This document shows, one piece after another, positions 36,199 through 48,788 of a DNA stretch of 64,000 nt. Every line of letters starts with the position of its first letter. The first letter of the stretch is position 1. Position numbers and translations under genes: made by a program. The notes beneath the pieces were generated by a model. The model worked only from the letters and a program-made list of their open reading frames with translations, searched no databases and was not told the DNA's origin. The DNA is from Dastarcus helophoroides (Eukaryota > Arthropoda > Insecta > Coleoptera > Bothrideridae): positions 16,600,857 through 16,664,856 of the forward strand of contig CM053331.1 of the NCBI GenBank assembly GCA_028583605.1. Reading direction: 5' to 3'.

Positions 36199-36261
36199 GG
36201 GTTTGAGAACCAGATACAGGTTTCGATCTTATTGATCTCATCAGTCCAATATAGCCAACCC
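36199..36261 (-). ncRNA. Hammerhead ribozyme, type I, intact core (Penelope-type)
   Basis: On the minus strand CTGATGAG (36244-36237) is followed by stem II, GATC-loop AATAA-GATC, and then GAAAC (36224-36220). This is the full hammerhead catalytic core. Stem III is minimal, with GTA or GTT as candidate cleavage triplets. Stem I is closed by GGGTT (36261-36257) with AACCC (36203-36199), and a nearer set of pairs abuts the core. Short stem III is the known feature of hammerheads in Penelope-like elements, where they lie in the terminal repeats. Activity is untested. Confidence 0.7.
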
Positions 36262-39006
36262 AAATCCCATAAATGCATCACCGCCAGCAAATGTAATGGC
36301 TACTTGCACTTCACTTCGTACAAGCAGCTCTTACAAATGAAATCCTTCGGATTGTGCTAAAAGTGGAAGTAGCTTCCTCATGGCCAAAAATATGTACATA
36401 GAATGCAAAATATATTAGAGTATTAAAGTTCTCTGAACACTTTCACAGAGACCTTTCTGCTGCCAAGTGTAAGCAGGTCAATTGATAGTATTTAGGTACT
36501 GTTACTTTATATGCGTCTTGGTTCTCACAGAGGGCCGCACTATGTAGCATATAGCTCGTATTTGTATTTATATAGCTATTTTGTCCATTTTTTAAATATA
36601 GGCAATGGATAATAAACAATCACTTCAAGAAAAATTCGGAATCAAACAATTTTAATGATTTTAAAAGTTAGTTGCCGAAGAGTGCTTTCTGTAAAAATTT
36701 AAAGGTGTAATATATAATTCGCTTAGTAAAGAAGTTGCATCTCGCGGCTCTTAACCAATTACCTTTCCGCAATACAAAAGAATATTGGTTGTTTTAGTTT
36801 CTGACATCCCGATATCTTATAAAAAATTACTCGTCTTTGATGTAGAAGATCGCCTAAGCATAAAATATTATACTCTTGTTCACCCAACAGACAGGTAGAC
36901 CATTGTCTCTTAAAAAAGGCAGGTTCAGAAGATATCAAGAAACAAGAAATAATGGATGTTACTAATGACACGATCGATCAAACTTGTTTTGGTGTATGTA
37001 ATAAGGAATTTTCAAAAATACTCAATAGAAATAATTGCGGCCTAACTGCATGTTATTTGGTGAACACATTTTATACCTAGTGGCCATTTTTGCAATAGCA
37101 ATTACTATTAGGAAGAAGTTTGTCAAAAATTGTTTTTTATAATCTTTGATGTTAAATCATTTTTTACCACAATGCAGACGAAATGGTCTTAAACATGTCT
37201 AAAGAACACTTTTAAAATATAATTACTATTGATTGGTTCTAAGGTTGCGTCACGAATGTGCAGTGATATCCAAGACACTCGTCTATTCAACTAAATTAAT
37301 ATTAATCGACTATAAACACAGATGGATTAAATTGCAGAAGTCTCCAACCATCTGAATATGGCACAATTGGCAGAGACTAACGTTCTATTGATATTTGAAT
37401 GATGGATTAAGTACAGAGCATGTAGAGAGTAGTGGAAGTTTATCTGGTATTAATAAGTTTTACATTTAGTTAGCAGAGTATAACTAGAATTTGAAAACGT
37501 GAGAGGAAATTTGTCACTTAACGTTTGACATCTGTTGTGTATTTTATTGGAAGCTCTATATGCAAAGCTTTTTTTATATTTTGCATTCTGCCTGTAGGCT
37601 TTGTTTCAGTAGATAGAAAAAACTTTAAATAAAAAAGTTAACGAGATTTTTATGTATTACTTTTAGACATATCGGAAAAAATAAATGCGCGTCGCAAAAT
37701 GGAAAAAAATCGTTTTTCTTTTAATGGAAGACACTACATATATGTAAAATAAAAGATATCTTTTTCTACTGCAGGAGCTCGCAATGGCAGATTCTTTGTA
37801 TTCTTCTGACAAAAAAAACCCTAATACATTTATAAATATCACATCATTTAAATTAAGCATCTGTTGTTCAGACCAACTCTATTTTTTAAAAATTAGTACT
37901 AAAATTTGAGATAACAAAAGTTTGGAAACCACTAAAGTAAGGTTAGGCTAAGATATATTCCTTTAGGTGATATATAAGAGATTTCTAGTGCTACAACTTT
38001 TAGGGAAAGTGTAGGATTTGTTTTCAGGTAAATCTTAGTTTTGCGAATATACCTATTATTAACAAAATAGTTTGTATGAAAGAAAATTTTAAGAAAAAGT
38101 CGAATTTCGAGAATATCTATAAAGCTTTACAAAACATACTTTTATAAAACATACTGAAAAGTTTACGAAAAGTTGAAATGTAGATAAAATCGAAACTTCC
38201 AGCAAAAAATTTCGAAAAATTAAAAATATTTCAAAATTTCTATAAAAAAATGTTCAGAAAAAATTCGAAATTTTTACAACGTGCAGAAGAGAACGTGTCA
38301 GGGCAACCATTTGCACTAATTTGTCACTTTTCAACACACGACGAAAAAAAAAAGCGAAACAGAAAGCAGATTAAGTATTGTCAATTTTTTTTCGAATGTT
38401 AGTTTTCTTGGAATTTTGACTTGCTTTCTCAAAATTGTGCCTTGCCATTTTTATTTTGAATTTGTTTCTGAAATGTTTAAGGGTCAATATAATTTGACCA
38501 GATTATGTAGGTTCACCTTTAAATTAATGTGCAGTCTTGGCGCGATTGAAATTAAAAAAAAGTTTAATAAAATAAGATCAATTGTTTTCAATCTGTTGAA
38601 CAATAGTTCAGTAAAGTTAAAATTCAAAAGTAGCAAAACACATTTTCGATTTCCATTAAAACTACGAACAATTTCTCGGTTAAAAATTACAGTTTGAGCG
38701 GTTGTTTGCGATAACCATTTTATTACTTTCAGCTCCAAATAAAATATAAATAAACTGAATGAATGCATACACGAAAATATCGATATTTTGTCTTATAATT
38801 GGAAAGACAAGGTCACTACCTTTAAAATATTCAAAGGAATTAAAGGTTAGACTTTATTCCTCCTATTTTTCAAGCACGAACGTTAATTGTGGTGAAAAAT
38901 GTCTACGAATTAAAGTGTAAATAAAATTCGTTAATTTGTGTACACAAGCATGCATCACCTGTAAAATGAATACAACTTAAAATTCTTAAATAATAAATTA
39001 AGATCT
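36262..39006. other. AT-rich spacer
   Basis: About 38080-38290 is AATTTCGA-type low-complexity sequence. Open frames at 36759-36971 (-), 38416-38697 (+) and 38484-38768 (-) show no recognisable motif. Confidence 0.35.
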
Positions 39007-39240
39007 TAGGGCTCCCGCAGACGAGCGACTTTTGTAATTCGACAGTTTTGTCGCTGTAAATTGAATTCATTATTTTAAATACAATCAAGCATACGAGTGA
39101 CCTTTCTGTAGTCGCTATCAACTACTATACATCCGGTTTCATTTTCAGCATCTGACGCCGCGTCATGATAGACGCAGGCGATTGTCGCTCTGTATATTAA
39201 CTCATAGGTCGCTAGCAGACGGGCGACAATGTTGTCGTAA
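39007..39240. repeat. GC-rich miniature element, unclassified
   Basis: CGCAGACGAGCGAC (about 39018) and AGCAGACGGGCGACAATG (about 39215) recur in direct orientation around a CpG-rich centre (GACGCCGCGTCATGATAGAC). The base composition contrasts with the surroundings. Probably a non-autonomous transposon. Confidence 0.4.
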
Positions 39241-40640
39241 AGGGAAAAATAAATTTATCTGTGTTTGCATTTTCTACTTATAGAATGATGCGGATTATAA
39301 CGAAATTGATTACTGAGTTGCAATTGCTGCCTTGGCTTTATCTCATAGCATTATCAGAATATAGTGACCAAAAAATATCACGATGTTTTCTCAAATATGG
39401 ATAAATTGTATCAATCCCAACTAATATGTGTTTGGGCAAGCGTTTTTAATGCATTGAGATATAAAAATGCATTTTACTGATTATACAGATAAGGAAAAAT
39501 GTTCATTGTCCATGTAAAACGCTAAAAATTGTCCCTTCCATAGTTTTCTACGGCCGTTGAACGTATTCCCCTACTTTGACGCAGCATGCTCGTATCTTCC
39601 AGTTTAGATGTTAGAAAAAAACTCATTGAGAGTTTTACAACACATTGGAATATTGTTTAGCACAGTCTGGCGGCCTATTTGAACTCCTTATATTGTAACG
39701 TTTAAAGAGTTATTATGTTATATTCTTCATTAGAATTATTATTTATTTTGTTTAAGAAATCTCGTTTATTTATTTTGGTTATCAAAGAATATTAGTTTTA
39801 TTTTGCCTCAGACGTTGTTTAAATTAACGGACTAAAAGAACGAACAGCTTGTGGTATGCAAATTTTAATAAAATTGTTGCCAGCCAGTAGTAATCCCGTA
39901 ACAAAACACGTTAGAAGCTATGATGTACTACTCAAATCTCCACCAGCACTGATCGCTGCGCTCTGCTTTGAATTGTTTATACCTGTGTAGGAGAATACAA
40001 GGCGCCGCCCATCTATCCCACTATTAACTTTCAATGTTAAATCTCTAATTAACATTCTCCATATGGACAGTGTTTGACTTTCCTGATGTGTGATTCGATT
40101 AGTTTTATTATTGGACTAATAAGATGAAACCAAATAAAAGAAGAGAATTTACATGTTCTACTTATAAATGTACCGGTAATAGTAATAATAATCTGATAAA
40201 AACAGTTATTTAGATTCCCAAAAGACACCAAACGGTAACATTATGACCACAATTCGGTACATCCATTTTGCACCTGTTAAAGAAGCTGTATTCCTTATAT
40301 TAGTAAGGACAAAATACACATTATTTCAAAAATATATAGAGACAGATTCTTTCCGGACTATTTGTAAAGTAGTATAGGTTAGAAGTGAAATGCTAAAAAC
40401 TATGGAAATTAATGTACTGGATGGTTCTGTTCAATAACAAAATTTAAATATTCGCGCGCGTGTACTATCCCAAACATGGCTGACTGCTGACTGACATACT
40501 GAGTTACCGTATCCTTCTCTCTTATCTATCCTTTGTGTCACTGTTGATTGCCTATTTCAGAACTCTTTGGTGGACATATCGATTCACCGTGCTCTTGCAT
40601 TTTAATAATTTTCATTTCTTCACTTTTCGTTTCTTTTGTT
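39241..40640. other. AT-rich spacer
   Basis: No gene or repeat was recognised. Confidence 0.35.
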
Positions 40641-40690
40641 CCCGAAGAAGCCCTCTACTATGGTGGGCGGAACGTCGAACAGTTTTAGTA
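40641..40690 (+). ncRNA. Degenerate hammerhead-like motif
   Basis: CCGAAGAAG is followed by a GCCC...GGGC stem with the loop TCTACTATGGT, and then GGAACGTCGAAC. The layout corresponds to CTGANGA - stem II - GAAAC of Penelope hammerheads, with substitutions in both boxes. A fossil at best. Confidence 0.3.
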
Positions 40691-41725
40691 GTTCTTGACA
40701 TGGTCACATGGTCCAATTTCGGAAAAAGTATATCTTGTACCGCGTGTATAAAAAGTTTTCCCATGTAGTGTGCTACTATTATTTTTTGTCATGTTTACGT
40801 ATGTTCCTTACTTGATCGGTATCTTAACAGGCAAGTAAACAAATATAACCTTAAAAACTGTTTTGTTGACTTAATTGCACAACTGAGGAAATATCTTTTA
40901 TTGCTTTACTTTCGAAAGGGATAAAAAAGCAATAGTAAATGAACCTCTTCTATTCCTGAATTTTTATGTCAAGCTTAAATGTCCATTTTATCGTATATGA
41001 ATTAAGTAACGAATATATACGTAAACTTGTCAAAAAATGACAGCAACACACTAGATGACTTTTTATCCTTGATATTAAAGTTAAAAAAACTCGAATTTAC
41101 AATCTAATTACTTGAAATTTAAATTCAGATTTCGAGAGGAAAATAGAAGTTCAAGAAAAAGCTCAAACTTTCTAAAAGGTGTGTTTTTACTTTGGGTTTT
41201 TTATCGATATATCAAACTTTTTCTACAAATTTCCAGTTTAAACTTGAAATATCCGATTTTTAAATTTAGATTTTTGTCGTCTTAGAAATTAATATTTTCT
41301 TTACTCCAAAGTAATCATCAGGATTAGATTTGGAGTAGATAAGGCCTCAAGCTATTTCAGATATGGGGCCAGTGTTGTCAATTAAATATTTTTATTACTT
41401 TGCCGGCAACTTTTTAGACAGCAAAAAAGGTTATCACACTGTCTCGAGAATTTCTAGTTTCAACATGGCTCCAGAATTTTGGTGACCAAAAAAGAATCTT
41501 TTTCACACAAAGCAATTATTCCGCATCCCTTATACCAATAATTTTATCGACGACTAAAATTTCCCTTACAATTTCTGGGACAACACTGTGTTTCCAAATA
41601 TAATTTTATGGGGAGACCAAGATGGTAGGGGCCCTAAGCTATAGTTTGTATGTCTTATACGAAAATTCAGCTCTGCTAATCACGACATTATTTTGAAATT
41701 CGACTTCATTTAGAAATTTTAAGGA

Positions 41726-43424
41726 CAGTAGAACTCCACTGTCTGACCTCGAATAGTTCGATTCCCGGGTAATCCGACCTTCGCACAGTGGATCGATTTA
41801 AGTAATTTCTGGCCAAAACTAAGGACTGAATTTTTCAGACTTAAGGAAAATAGCTTAATGACCGGTTAATTAAAAGAACGAAGATTATTTTTAAAGGAAC
41901 AATTGATTATAATACCCATATATTTTCCCATTTCACGTTGCAGCCCTTAGAACGAAGAGGTGTTTAAGTAAATAGTTGCACAATAAATTGAAAAATTAGC
42001 CATATCTCATATGGAACAAGTTAAGTGTCCCATTGTAGATCAATATTTCATTTTAAAAAATAACATGCGGCTTAGGCCTTAAAGTCTGTCTCAGATAAAA
42101 GGTATCAGACATCCGTGCGGTAAAATCAATAAAATTAATACTTTTGTTTGTTTCATATTTACTTTAAAAAACTTTGGCCTTGTCGTATTTTTTTATATAT
42201 TGAATGAAGTATGGCCTTCGATGTTCTACAATTTTTGGCTGCGCCTAGCTGCGCCTTTTTTTACCGTAACGGTTTAAACAGAATGATGCAGCTGAGGGAA
42301 ATTCCCATTTTGGAAGTTAGCGACCGATTCAATTTGACTGGTATTATTTCGAACCCCTTACTACACTCTATTTTTGCAAAAAAGTAATTGTTTTACTAAT
42401 TGTTTATTACTCATGCGGGATAAGTAATATCTTTGCGCCCGTTGTTACGGGTGATAAGTCGCTATTTGCCCATTTTAAAATTATATGCGTTTTGAGTAAA
42501 CCACACTCCATTTGAGTGCGACAAGTAAACTTGGCGCATGCAGATTTTCCTTGTCTCACACAAATTTTCCTTGGCGCACGCAAATTGACGAGAAAAAAAA
42601 AACTAAAAAAAAACAAGCATGATATTAACCTGTCATATCTAAAGAAGTGAGATTGACAGTTACAAATTTTATAAATGAAATTTAATTTTTTTTTAATTTT
42701 TGAGTCCCTAGACCCCAATTTTGGACGACGGAATAGTTCCGCATTCGAAATAAAAAATAGTATCTGCAACTCGTGCGATGTTGTCGATTGCCCAACCAAC
42801 TTATCGCACTAGTTGCACAATATACTAGATTGCAATACTTTTAGATTGAATTATCCCCTGAATTATTTTTTTAAATTAGTTAGAATTTCAACTTCTAATA
42901 CTCACCCTAATTTCTTGGTCATAATTTTTTTAATATTTTTTCTATAATGAGCAACTATTATTAAGTAAGTTATTTAATTTTCAAAGTTTTGGCCAAAAAT
43001 TATTAACTTAGACCCACTGTTCTTCGTCTTGGTCCCTTGGTACGATATAAAATTCACTTTTTGGATCTGTAGTTTGTGAATTTTATTTTATATCAATTTT
43101 GTAAACATAAGACTCTTTTGAGGTGTCTAAAGCACGTTGAACGACATTTCTACTCCTCTTTTGATAGATTTAAAAATATGAAGTGATAGAGATGCAAATC
43201 CTGTCATTCAAATCTGCAGCAGGAAATAATTTTAGCTTTTTTTTAATAATTATATAAAAAATTATTACATACATACGGATAAAAAATAAAATATATTAGA
43301 AATAACATGAAAAAAATTCAGAGAACACATTTTTTACTTAAAATTTATCTAAATTTTTAATACTTCCGATAATCCGACCTACCCGTTAGTCGCGTCATGG
43401 TCAGACTAGCGAAGTTCTACACTA
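41726..43424. mobile_element. Tigger/pogo-like transposon shell
   Basis: The left end CAGTAGAACTCCACTGTCTG and the inverse of the right end (TAGTGTAGAACTTCGCTAG) are alike. Both are followed by TCTGACC and by GTAATCCGACCT or GGTCGGATTATCGG-type subterminal repeats, which are characteristic of Tigger/pogo elements. The span is 1.7 kb. No DDE transposase could be read. A further inverted-repeat element sits inside at 42409-42813. Confidence 0.55.
42409..42813. mobile_element. 405-bp inverted-repeat element nested in the Tigger-like shell
   Basis: ACTCATGCGGGATAAGT (42409-42425) and ACTTATCGCACTAGT (42799-42813) are imperfect inverted ends. The interior has TTTTCCTTG..(C/G)CACACAAAT repeats near 42540-42590. 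It holds a 130-codon minus-strand open frame without a known motif. Confidence 0.45.
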
Positions 43425-43859
43425 AAAGATTAAAAATTTGGAATTGAAAGTTCACATTTAAAGAACAAGGCCGAAAATTTGGAAATTAAATTAAAATTTT
43501 TAAATTAAGATCGATGTTTGGAGACAAAACTATAACTTTTTGGACAAATTTCGAAATGTGAGTAATTTCTCGTTTAAACTGGAAAGTAGAAAAGCAGTAG
43601 AAATAATCTAGAAAACAATAAGTGTTTTAATTTAAACTTTTTAAATTTAACAATATTATTTAACAAGTTATAAATTATCCAAATTTAAAAACAAAAAAAT
43701 TCCCGTTGTTTCTCTAAACTTTTTGATCAAGAATTTAAGTCCAAAAGATGGTTTTACTTTCACCACATCAAGCCCAAATCCACGATTTTGTTTAGGGAAT
43801 TATTATTTATATTCAAAAAACTTAAAGTCATTTGGACAAATTAAAAAAATATGCAGAGA

Positions 43860-44031
43860 GAATGAGAAATTTCAGAATAAAATTTAAACTTTAAACGCCC
43901 TGCATCTCTTAAACAAGTGATATTGCTATCAGGCATGTTAGGTTCAATTGTAATATTTTCGTGTTTAGTGTTTCCAGTTTTTTAGCATTGGCCCATTCTT
44001 TCTATGTGCAGGGAGTCAGAAAGAATGGGCC
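43860..44031. mobile_element. Head-to-head element ends related to the 30-kb element
   Basis: 43860-44003 matches the right arm of the element at 30227-31247 (GAGAAATTTCAGAATAAAAT and the terminal GGCCCATTCTTTCT). It is followed at once by CAGGGAGTCAGAAAGAAT, a left-type end. The two termini form a 14-bp perfect inverted repeat, 43990-44003 with 44018-44031. Confidence 0.65.
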
Positions 44032-47000
44032 AGTACTCAAAATTAAAAAAAAGGTAGATTTGGCAAAAAGTTCTTCTACAACATCTTGTAAAAGTACACA
44101 CGAAGGTGCAATTGCCCCAATCGCTCCTCCCTGTATCCGCGTTTGTACCACATCAGCGACTGATAACTAATTAAGCAGAGTTCATTTCCAAAGAGATCTA
44201 AACGATCCTCAGTATCCATTTAAATCTCAAAAGGGATAAAAGTGTAAAGCAATCTTTTGGACTTGAGTAAAAGCCACATAAGTTCAGTGCTTTAGTCAGT
44301 AAATAACGTTCTCATATTTTAATTTTCATATATTTATTTATTTTTATTTATTCATTTAATAAATTGCTCAAGATAAACGAATCGAATTACTGAGCAATCA
44401 CTCAAAAATGAAATAGAAATACAAAATAAAAGTTGTAATGGAAATAAAAATAATTATAAAATATAAAAGTTCTACATGGATATTTCGAGCTTTAACGCAA
44501 AGTTTTGACTTTAATCTGAACATTTCAAATGTAAGCTGATCCTTTAAAGGATGATATTATTTATTTCCATTAAAATACAAGTTATACAGCTTCTTCTATT
44601 TTATAATTTGCTTGCATACAAAAATCGACATTAGACAAAAAAAAATTTAACCTAACAATCACTTATAATCAGTTAGTTTCAAATGCAGTTCATTACTTGC
44701 TCATTTTTTTTTCGAATGTAATAAAAAAATGTAATGATTAAATAATTAAGTTCTTTATTTAAATTATATTTTATTTTAATGATACTGATTAATGCTATCA
44801 ATTTAATAAACGGTTTGTATGTATTTGTACCAGCTTATAAATGAATTATGGATTTTGCATTAATCTTCTTTTACCAATTTTATTAAATGTATTACATGGC
44901 AGCGTCTACAATCTACGAAACCAACGAATGCTATCTTTAATTAAAAATAAAAAACTTATCAATTATGCGATATATTAAGGCGTGTAAACGACAAAGTACA
45001 TTATTAAACATTTATAGATAGAGAAAGCTGGTTGTAATCGACATTGTTTTATCAGCTTGATGGAGACACTTGTTAGATCAGGACCACGCCTCCCCTGATG
45101 CAGTTGATAACACCAAAGCCTTATCGCAGTATCTGGAGTGAATATTGCTAAACTAATTGGAAATATGTAAATAATTCTTTGAAGGCTCGGACAGCCGGAA
45201 TCATTTAATTTTCAAACATAGTTAATTTTTCAGTGTACCGTGTTACGTTACAGAAATACTTAAGTGAATACATATTTATCTTCAAACAATATCGAATTAT
45301 CTAATGGTTCTGGCGCTTATGAAGAAAAAATATAATTCGTAGATAAATAACATATGGTTTAAAAGAATTTCGCCGGCACCAGCTTCTTCTCTCAAAGATT
45401 CACAAATCTCAACGCGTTCTGAAATGATCACGAGATATTTCTGAATAATCGGATACGTTATAACACTTTTTTTTTAAAATCTGCATTATTTGCCATTGCA
45501 CATTAATTTCCATTCTCATAAAAAAAGGAAATCGTCCAATGGCTTTTTTGGCATTCTGGGGAAAAAGGTCCTAGTTGGACTCTTGTCAGTCGAGTAATAA
45601 CAACATTTTGTACATAAATAATGCTGCATGCTGCCGAGGCAAATAAAGCGATTTCTCACTCATTTTTTCCAAATCTCACAAGATGACACAAGTAAATTTA
45701 ACATTATTTTGTACTGATGATTACCTCTTTTACGTCTCTCATTTGGCTTGCACCTGGATTTGTTTCGTATCCTTATAGAAAGTCGGACGATACTGTCTGT
45801 ATCTGTCTTTATTGCTTAATGGAACAATTAATTGGTCCAATTCTTGATAGGTAATCTTGATAAACATGCTAATAATCATTCAAGAATAAATCATTAACAT
45901 TAATAAGAGTAGGATAACTTGACGTAAAATGAGCAAAATAGAATATAATACTTCGTTTTCGCGGAATGCAATTGGTACTATAATATTGACAAATTATTCA
46001 ACAAAGAAAGCGCAATTAAGTCTAATTCGAAATTTTGTCTGTTTAACATTAAACAAAAATAAAGGAAGGTATATTTTTTCGATATGTTTCAATGATGGAG
46101 CAGCACACTAAATCTACATACAGACCGCATAGACCATTTATTTTCTATCAAAAACGTCCACTTCGAAATGTAGTTATTAGTGGAAGTACTTTACGTTGCA
46201 ACTAGTGTAGTGAATTTACCTCTATTCAGCATTTCATTTTTCTATAAAAGAAAGTTTAGCTCAGTAAGGAAGTTCGCATTCGAGTTCGAGGTTTCGAGCA
46301 AAGCTTTTTTGAATTTTAGATTCCCGATATGGGTTTTACGTTATTATATACATATCAGGATTTACCTTTGAAGCTAAACATGTAAGCCTTGAAACGATCT
46401 TTTTGATGCAAAGCAGATTCGTCTCAAATAAATTCAATCTCTCCCTAACTCTTGTTTTTACTTTCAGCGTCTGCTTAGGTAACGGTAATGCTATCACGTC
46501 TAGCTAAACTGACATCAAAGCAATAGTTTTCATGCAGCTGTATCTTTTACGTATTTTCGCCGATTGTATTTCTGTTCTTTTAAAGTGGTGCTAAAAATGG
46601 ATCTTTTGAACGTTAAAAGACATTTTCAAATTAGTATCCAATCTACCTGCTTAAAAAAATGAATTGTTTCTTAGTTCCTACTTATAATAAAGCATTTTTT
46701 ATAGTATGGTTTAAATTGTGCCTTCAAACAGGAAAATTAGGGAAAAAACTGATACTTTACAGCTCCCAAAAGAGAAAGACCATTAGCGTTTTAAGAAGTT
46801 ATATTTGATTGTCAGTAACACAAATGTGTTCGCTTATGTGTGAAGTATAAATTTTTTAAACATTTGAAACATACGCTGCTGAAAAGTAACGTAAAATACA
46901 TACAAATGCAATACTCAAGCTTAAAAAAAGTCACCGTTAAGGCTCATACTTTTCTTCAACCGTGTAATAAGTTGTTTCAATCCGTCACTGAAAAATTCTT

Positions 47001-47341
47001 CCAAATTTTCTGGAATGTAGGATTTGACAGCTACTTTTATAAAACCGTTTGAGGTGTTTTTTTCAATTTATTTAACATTTCTTCGGCCCAGTTTGGAAAT
47101 ATTTAAATTTTTATGGTTTGTTGACAATTGTCTAAACAATTTTTGAAATGCGACTACCTGATATTTAAATTTATTGAAAACGTCACTTCAAGACAGTTCA
47201 CAAATTAAGAGGTTAGTTTATTTTACATAGAATAGGAATAATGAAAAATAGGAGATCAAAAATTAGATATGGAAAAAATAAAAAATTTTTGTTTTTTTGA
47301 TAAATTAGGAAAATGTAAAAAAATACATAAAAAAGGTTGTA
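44032..47341. other. AT-rich spacer
   Basis: No gene was confirmed. A minus-strand frame near 45360-45440 (VEICESLREEAGAGEILL) looks coding in composition but lacks a clear donor site. No other feature was recognised. Confidence 0.35.
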
Positions 47342-47388
47342 GCACTGGACATCGATGTTTCGCTCTCATTTGAGCTCGTCAGCAGTGC
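47342..47388 (-). ncRNA. Hammerhead ribozyme, minimal type I, intact core (Penelope-type)
   Basis: On the minus strand stem I is GCACTG (47388-47383) with CAGTGC (47347-47342), a perfect six pairs. CTGACGAG (47382-47375) leads into stem II CTC-AAAT-GAG, followed by GAAAC (47361-47357). Stem III is the self-complementary ACATCGATGT (47358-47349). The cleavage triplet GTC is at 47350-47348, directly before the 3' strand of stem I. All conserved positions of a hammerhead are in place in 47 nt. The palindromic stem III matches the minimal Penelope hammerheads, thought to act as dimers. Fold and cleavage are untested. Confidence 0.8.
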
Positions 47389-47499
47389 ATAACATGGAAA
47401 GGGAACAATGAGGAAGAAATATTTAAAAATAAAAAAATTTGAAATATATAAAAAAGAAAAATAAAGAAATTTTAACATGAATAGACGTTTCATCATCAA

Positions 47500-47564
47500 T
47501 TTACTGTGTTAAAAATTTAAATATTTGAAGCCCGATCCACAAGAAAAATTTTTAACACAGTAAA
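47500..47564. repeat. Perfect 19-bp inverted repeat (hairpin)
   Basis: TTTACTGTGTTAAAAATTT (47500-47518) and AAATTTTTAACACAGTAAA (47546-47564) are exact inverse copies around a 27-bp loop. It lies between two hammerhead-type motifs. Confidence 0.85.
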
Positions 47565-47650
47565 TTTTTAAAGAAAAATGGAAGTATTCATTAATGATAA
47601 TTGATATACAAATCTTGTTTCCTTAAAGCAAGAAAGATTAAAAAACACAA

Positions 47651-47700
47651 CACTTGGTACAACGCGTTTCCATGGTCAAGCCATCATCTTCTTCGGTTTG
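47651..47700 (-). ncRNA. Hammerhead-like motif, partly decayed (Penelope-type)
   Basis: On the minus strand CCGAAGAAGATG (for CTGANGA) is followed by an ATGG-loop-CCAT stem and GGAAACGCGTTG. ACGCGT is a self-complementary minimal stem III with candidate triplet GTT. TTGTACCAAGTGTTGTG after it is typical of Penelope termini. The first box is substituted, so it is probably inactive. Confidence 0.45.
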
Positions 47701-48788
47701 AGAGGACTTTTGAAGATAACCAAGGACCAGTTCGAAACATGCAATGCGAAACCGATAATATAAACTTCACGATTACAAATGAGTATATTCGATACGATGC
47801 CACCATGCCAACGATGCCAATTCTCCGATTACATATTTCGGAAAACTAATCGGTGATTAAAATCTGATTACATTTTTACCTAGTCGTGCAGGTCTCTAAA
47901 TCACTCCCAATAATTATTTTCTTTAAATATAATAACTACCAAGTTTTAAGTTTTTGGCACAAAAATGAGATTTATTTACAGATGGGATCCTCACCGGCTG
48001 GAGAGATAAATTAATCAACCCAGCAATTTAAAGCAGATGAAGGAAAAAATGTGAGCGTTGGAAATCCCTTGTTGGTATTTTAGCTAATGATGATGACATG
48101 TAGCAATCTGAATTTTATATAAAACTGAAGGCAGGAAATATGAGCGAAAAAATAATAACACTAAGCATCTGCTGATTTTTTGTTCTATTTTATGCTAGTT
48201 TTAGTAAGTAGATTTTTTCAAGTAAATAAGCAGTGACTAATAGTTGTTATAATGTAATCATACAGATAATTTGTGAGCTAAGTCGGTTAAAAAACATTAA
48301 CAAAATAAGAACAGAAAAACAAATGATTTTTAGTCGTGTCACAACTTATTTCACAAACTTATTAAAAATACATACAGGGCGGATTAAATTAGAATAAATT
48401 CAATTAAACTGAACCAAGATTTTTGCGGCAAAATTTTTAAAACATATCGATTTTAGTTTAAAGTGAGTGAGGACCAGAACAACCCCTAAATTTTATTTTT
48501 AATTAAATTTTTAATTATTAAGTTTCTATTAACAAAAATAACAAAAGTACTATAAAAAGTTACCTAATTAAAATACATAATAGAAATAAAAAAAAGGTAA
48601 GTAATCATTATGGTAAAGAAATCTTAAACTCTAATTAAAATTTTGAAGTTATTTCTTTGCCAAATTTGCCACAGCAACTCGCACAGAACTTTCCAGTCGT
48701 GCGTTATTTAGTCTGGACCTGTGGTCCCTTTTAACTATTTCCATGACGCAAACGTAAGTTCTTCCAAAATCATAGGCCTAACTAGCGC
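47701..48788. other. AT-rich spacer
   Basis: No gene or repeat was recognised. Confidence 0.35.

Noticed and set aside
41290..41330. Minus-strand CTGATGA, a TTACT/AGTAA stem and GAAAA
   Set aside because: An extra base between the stem and the second box, and no closing stem I. Treated as chance.
42407..42799. 130-codon minus-strand open frame
   Set aside because: It coincides with a nested inverted-repeat element, contains runs of Lys and Phe from simple sequence, and has no known domain.
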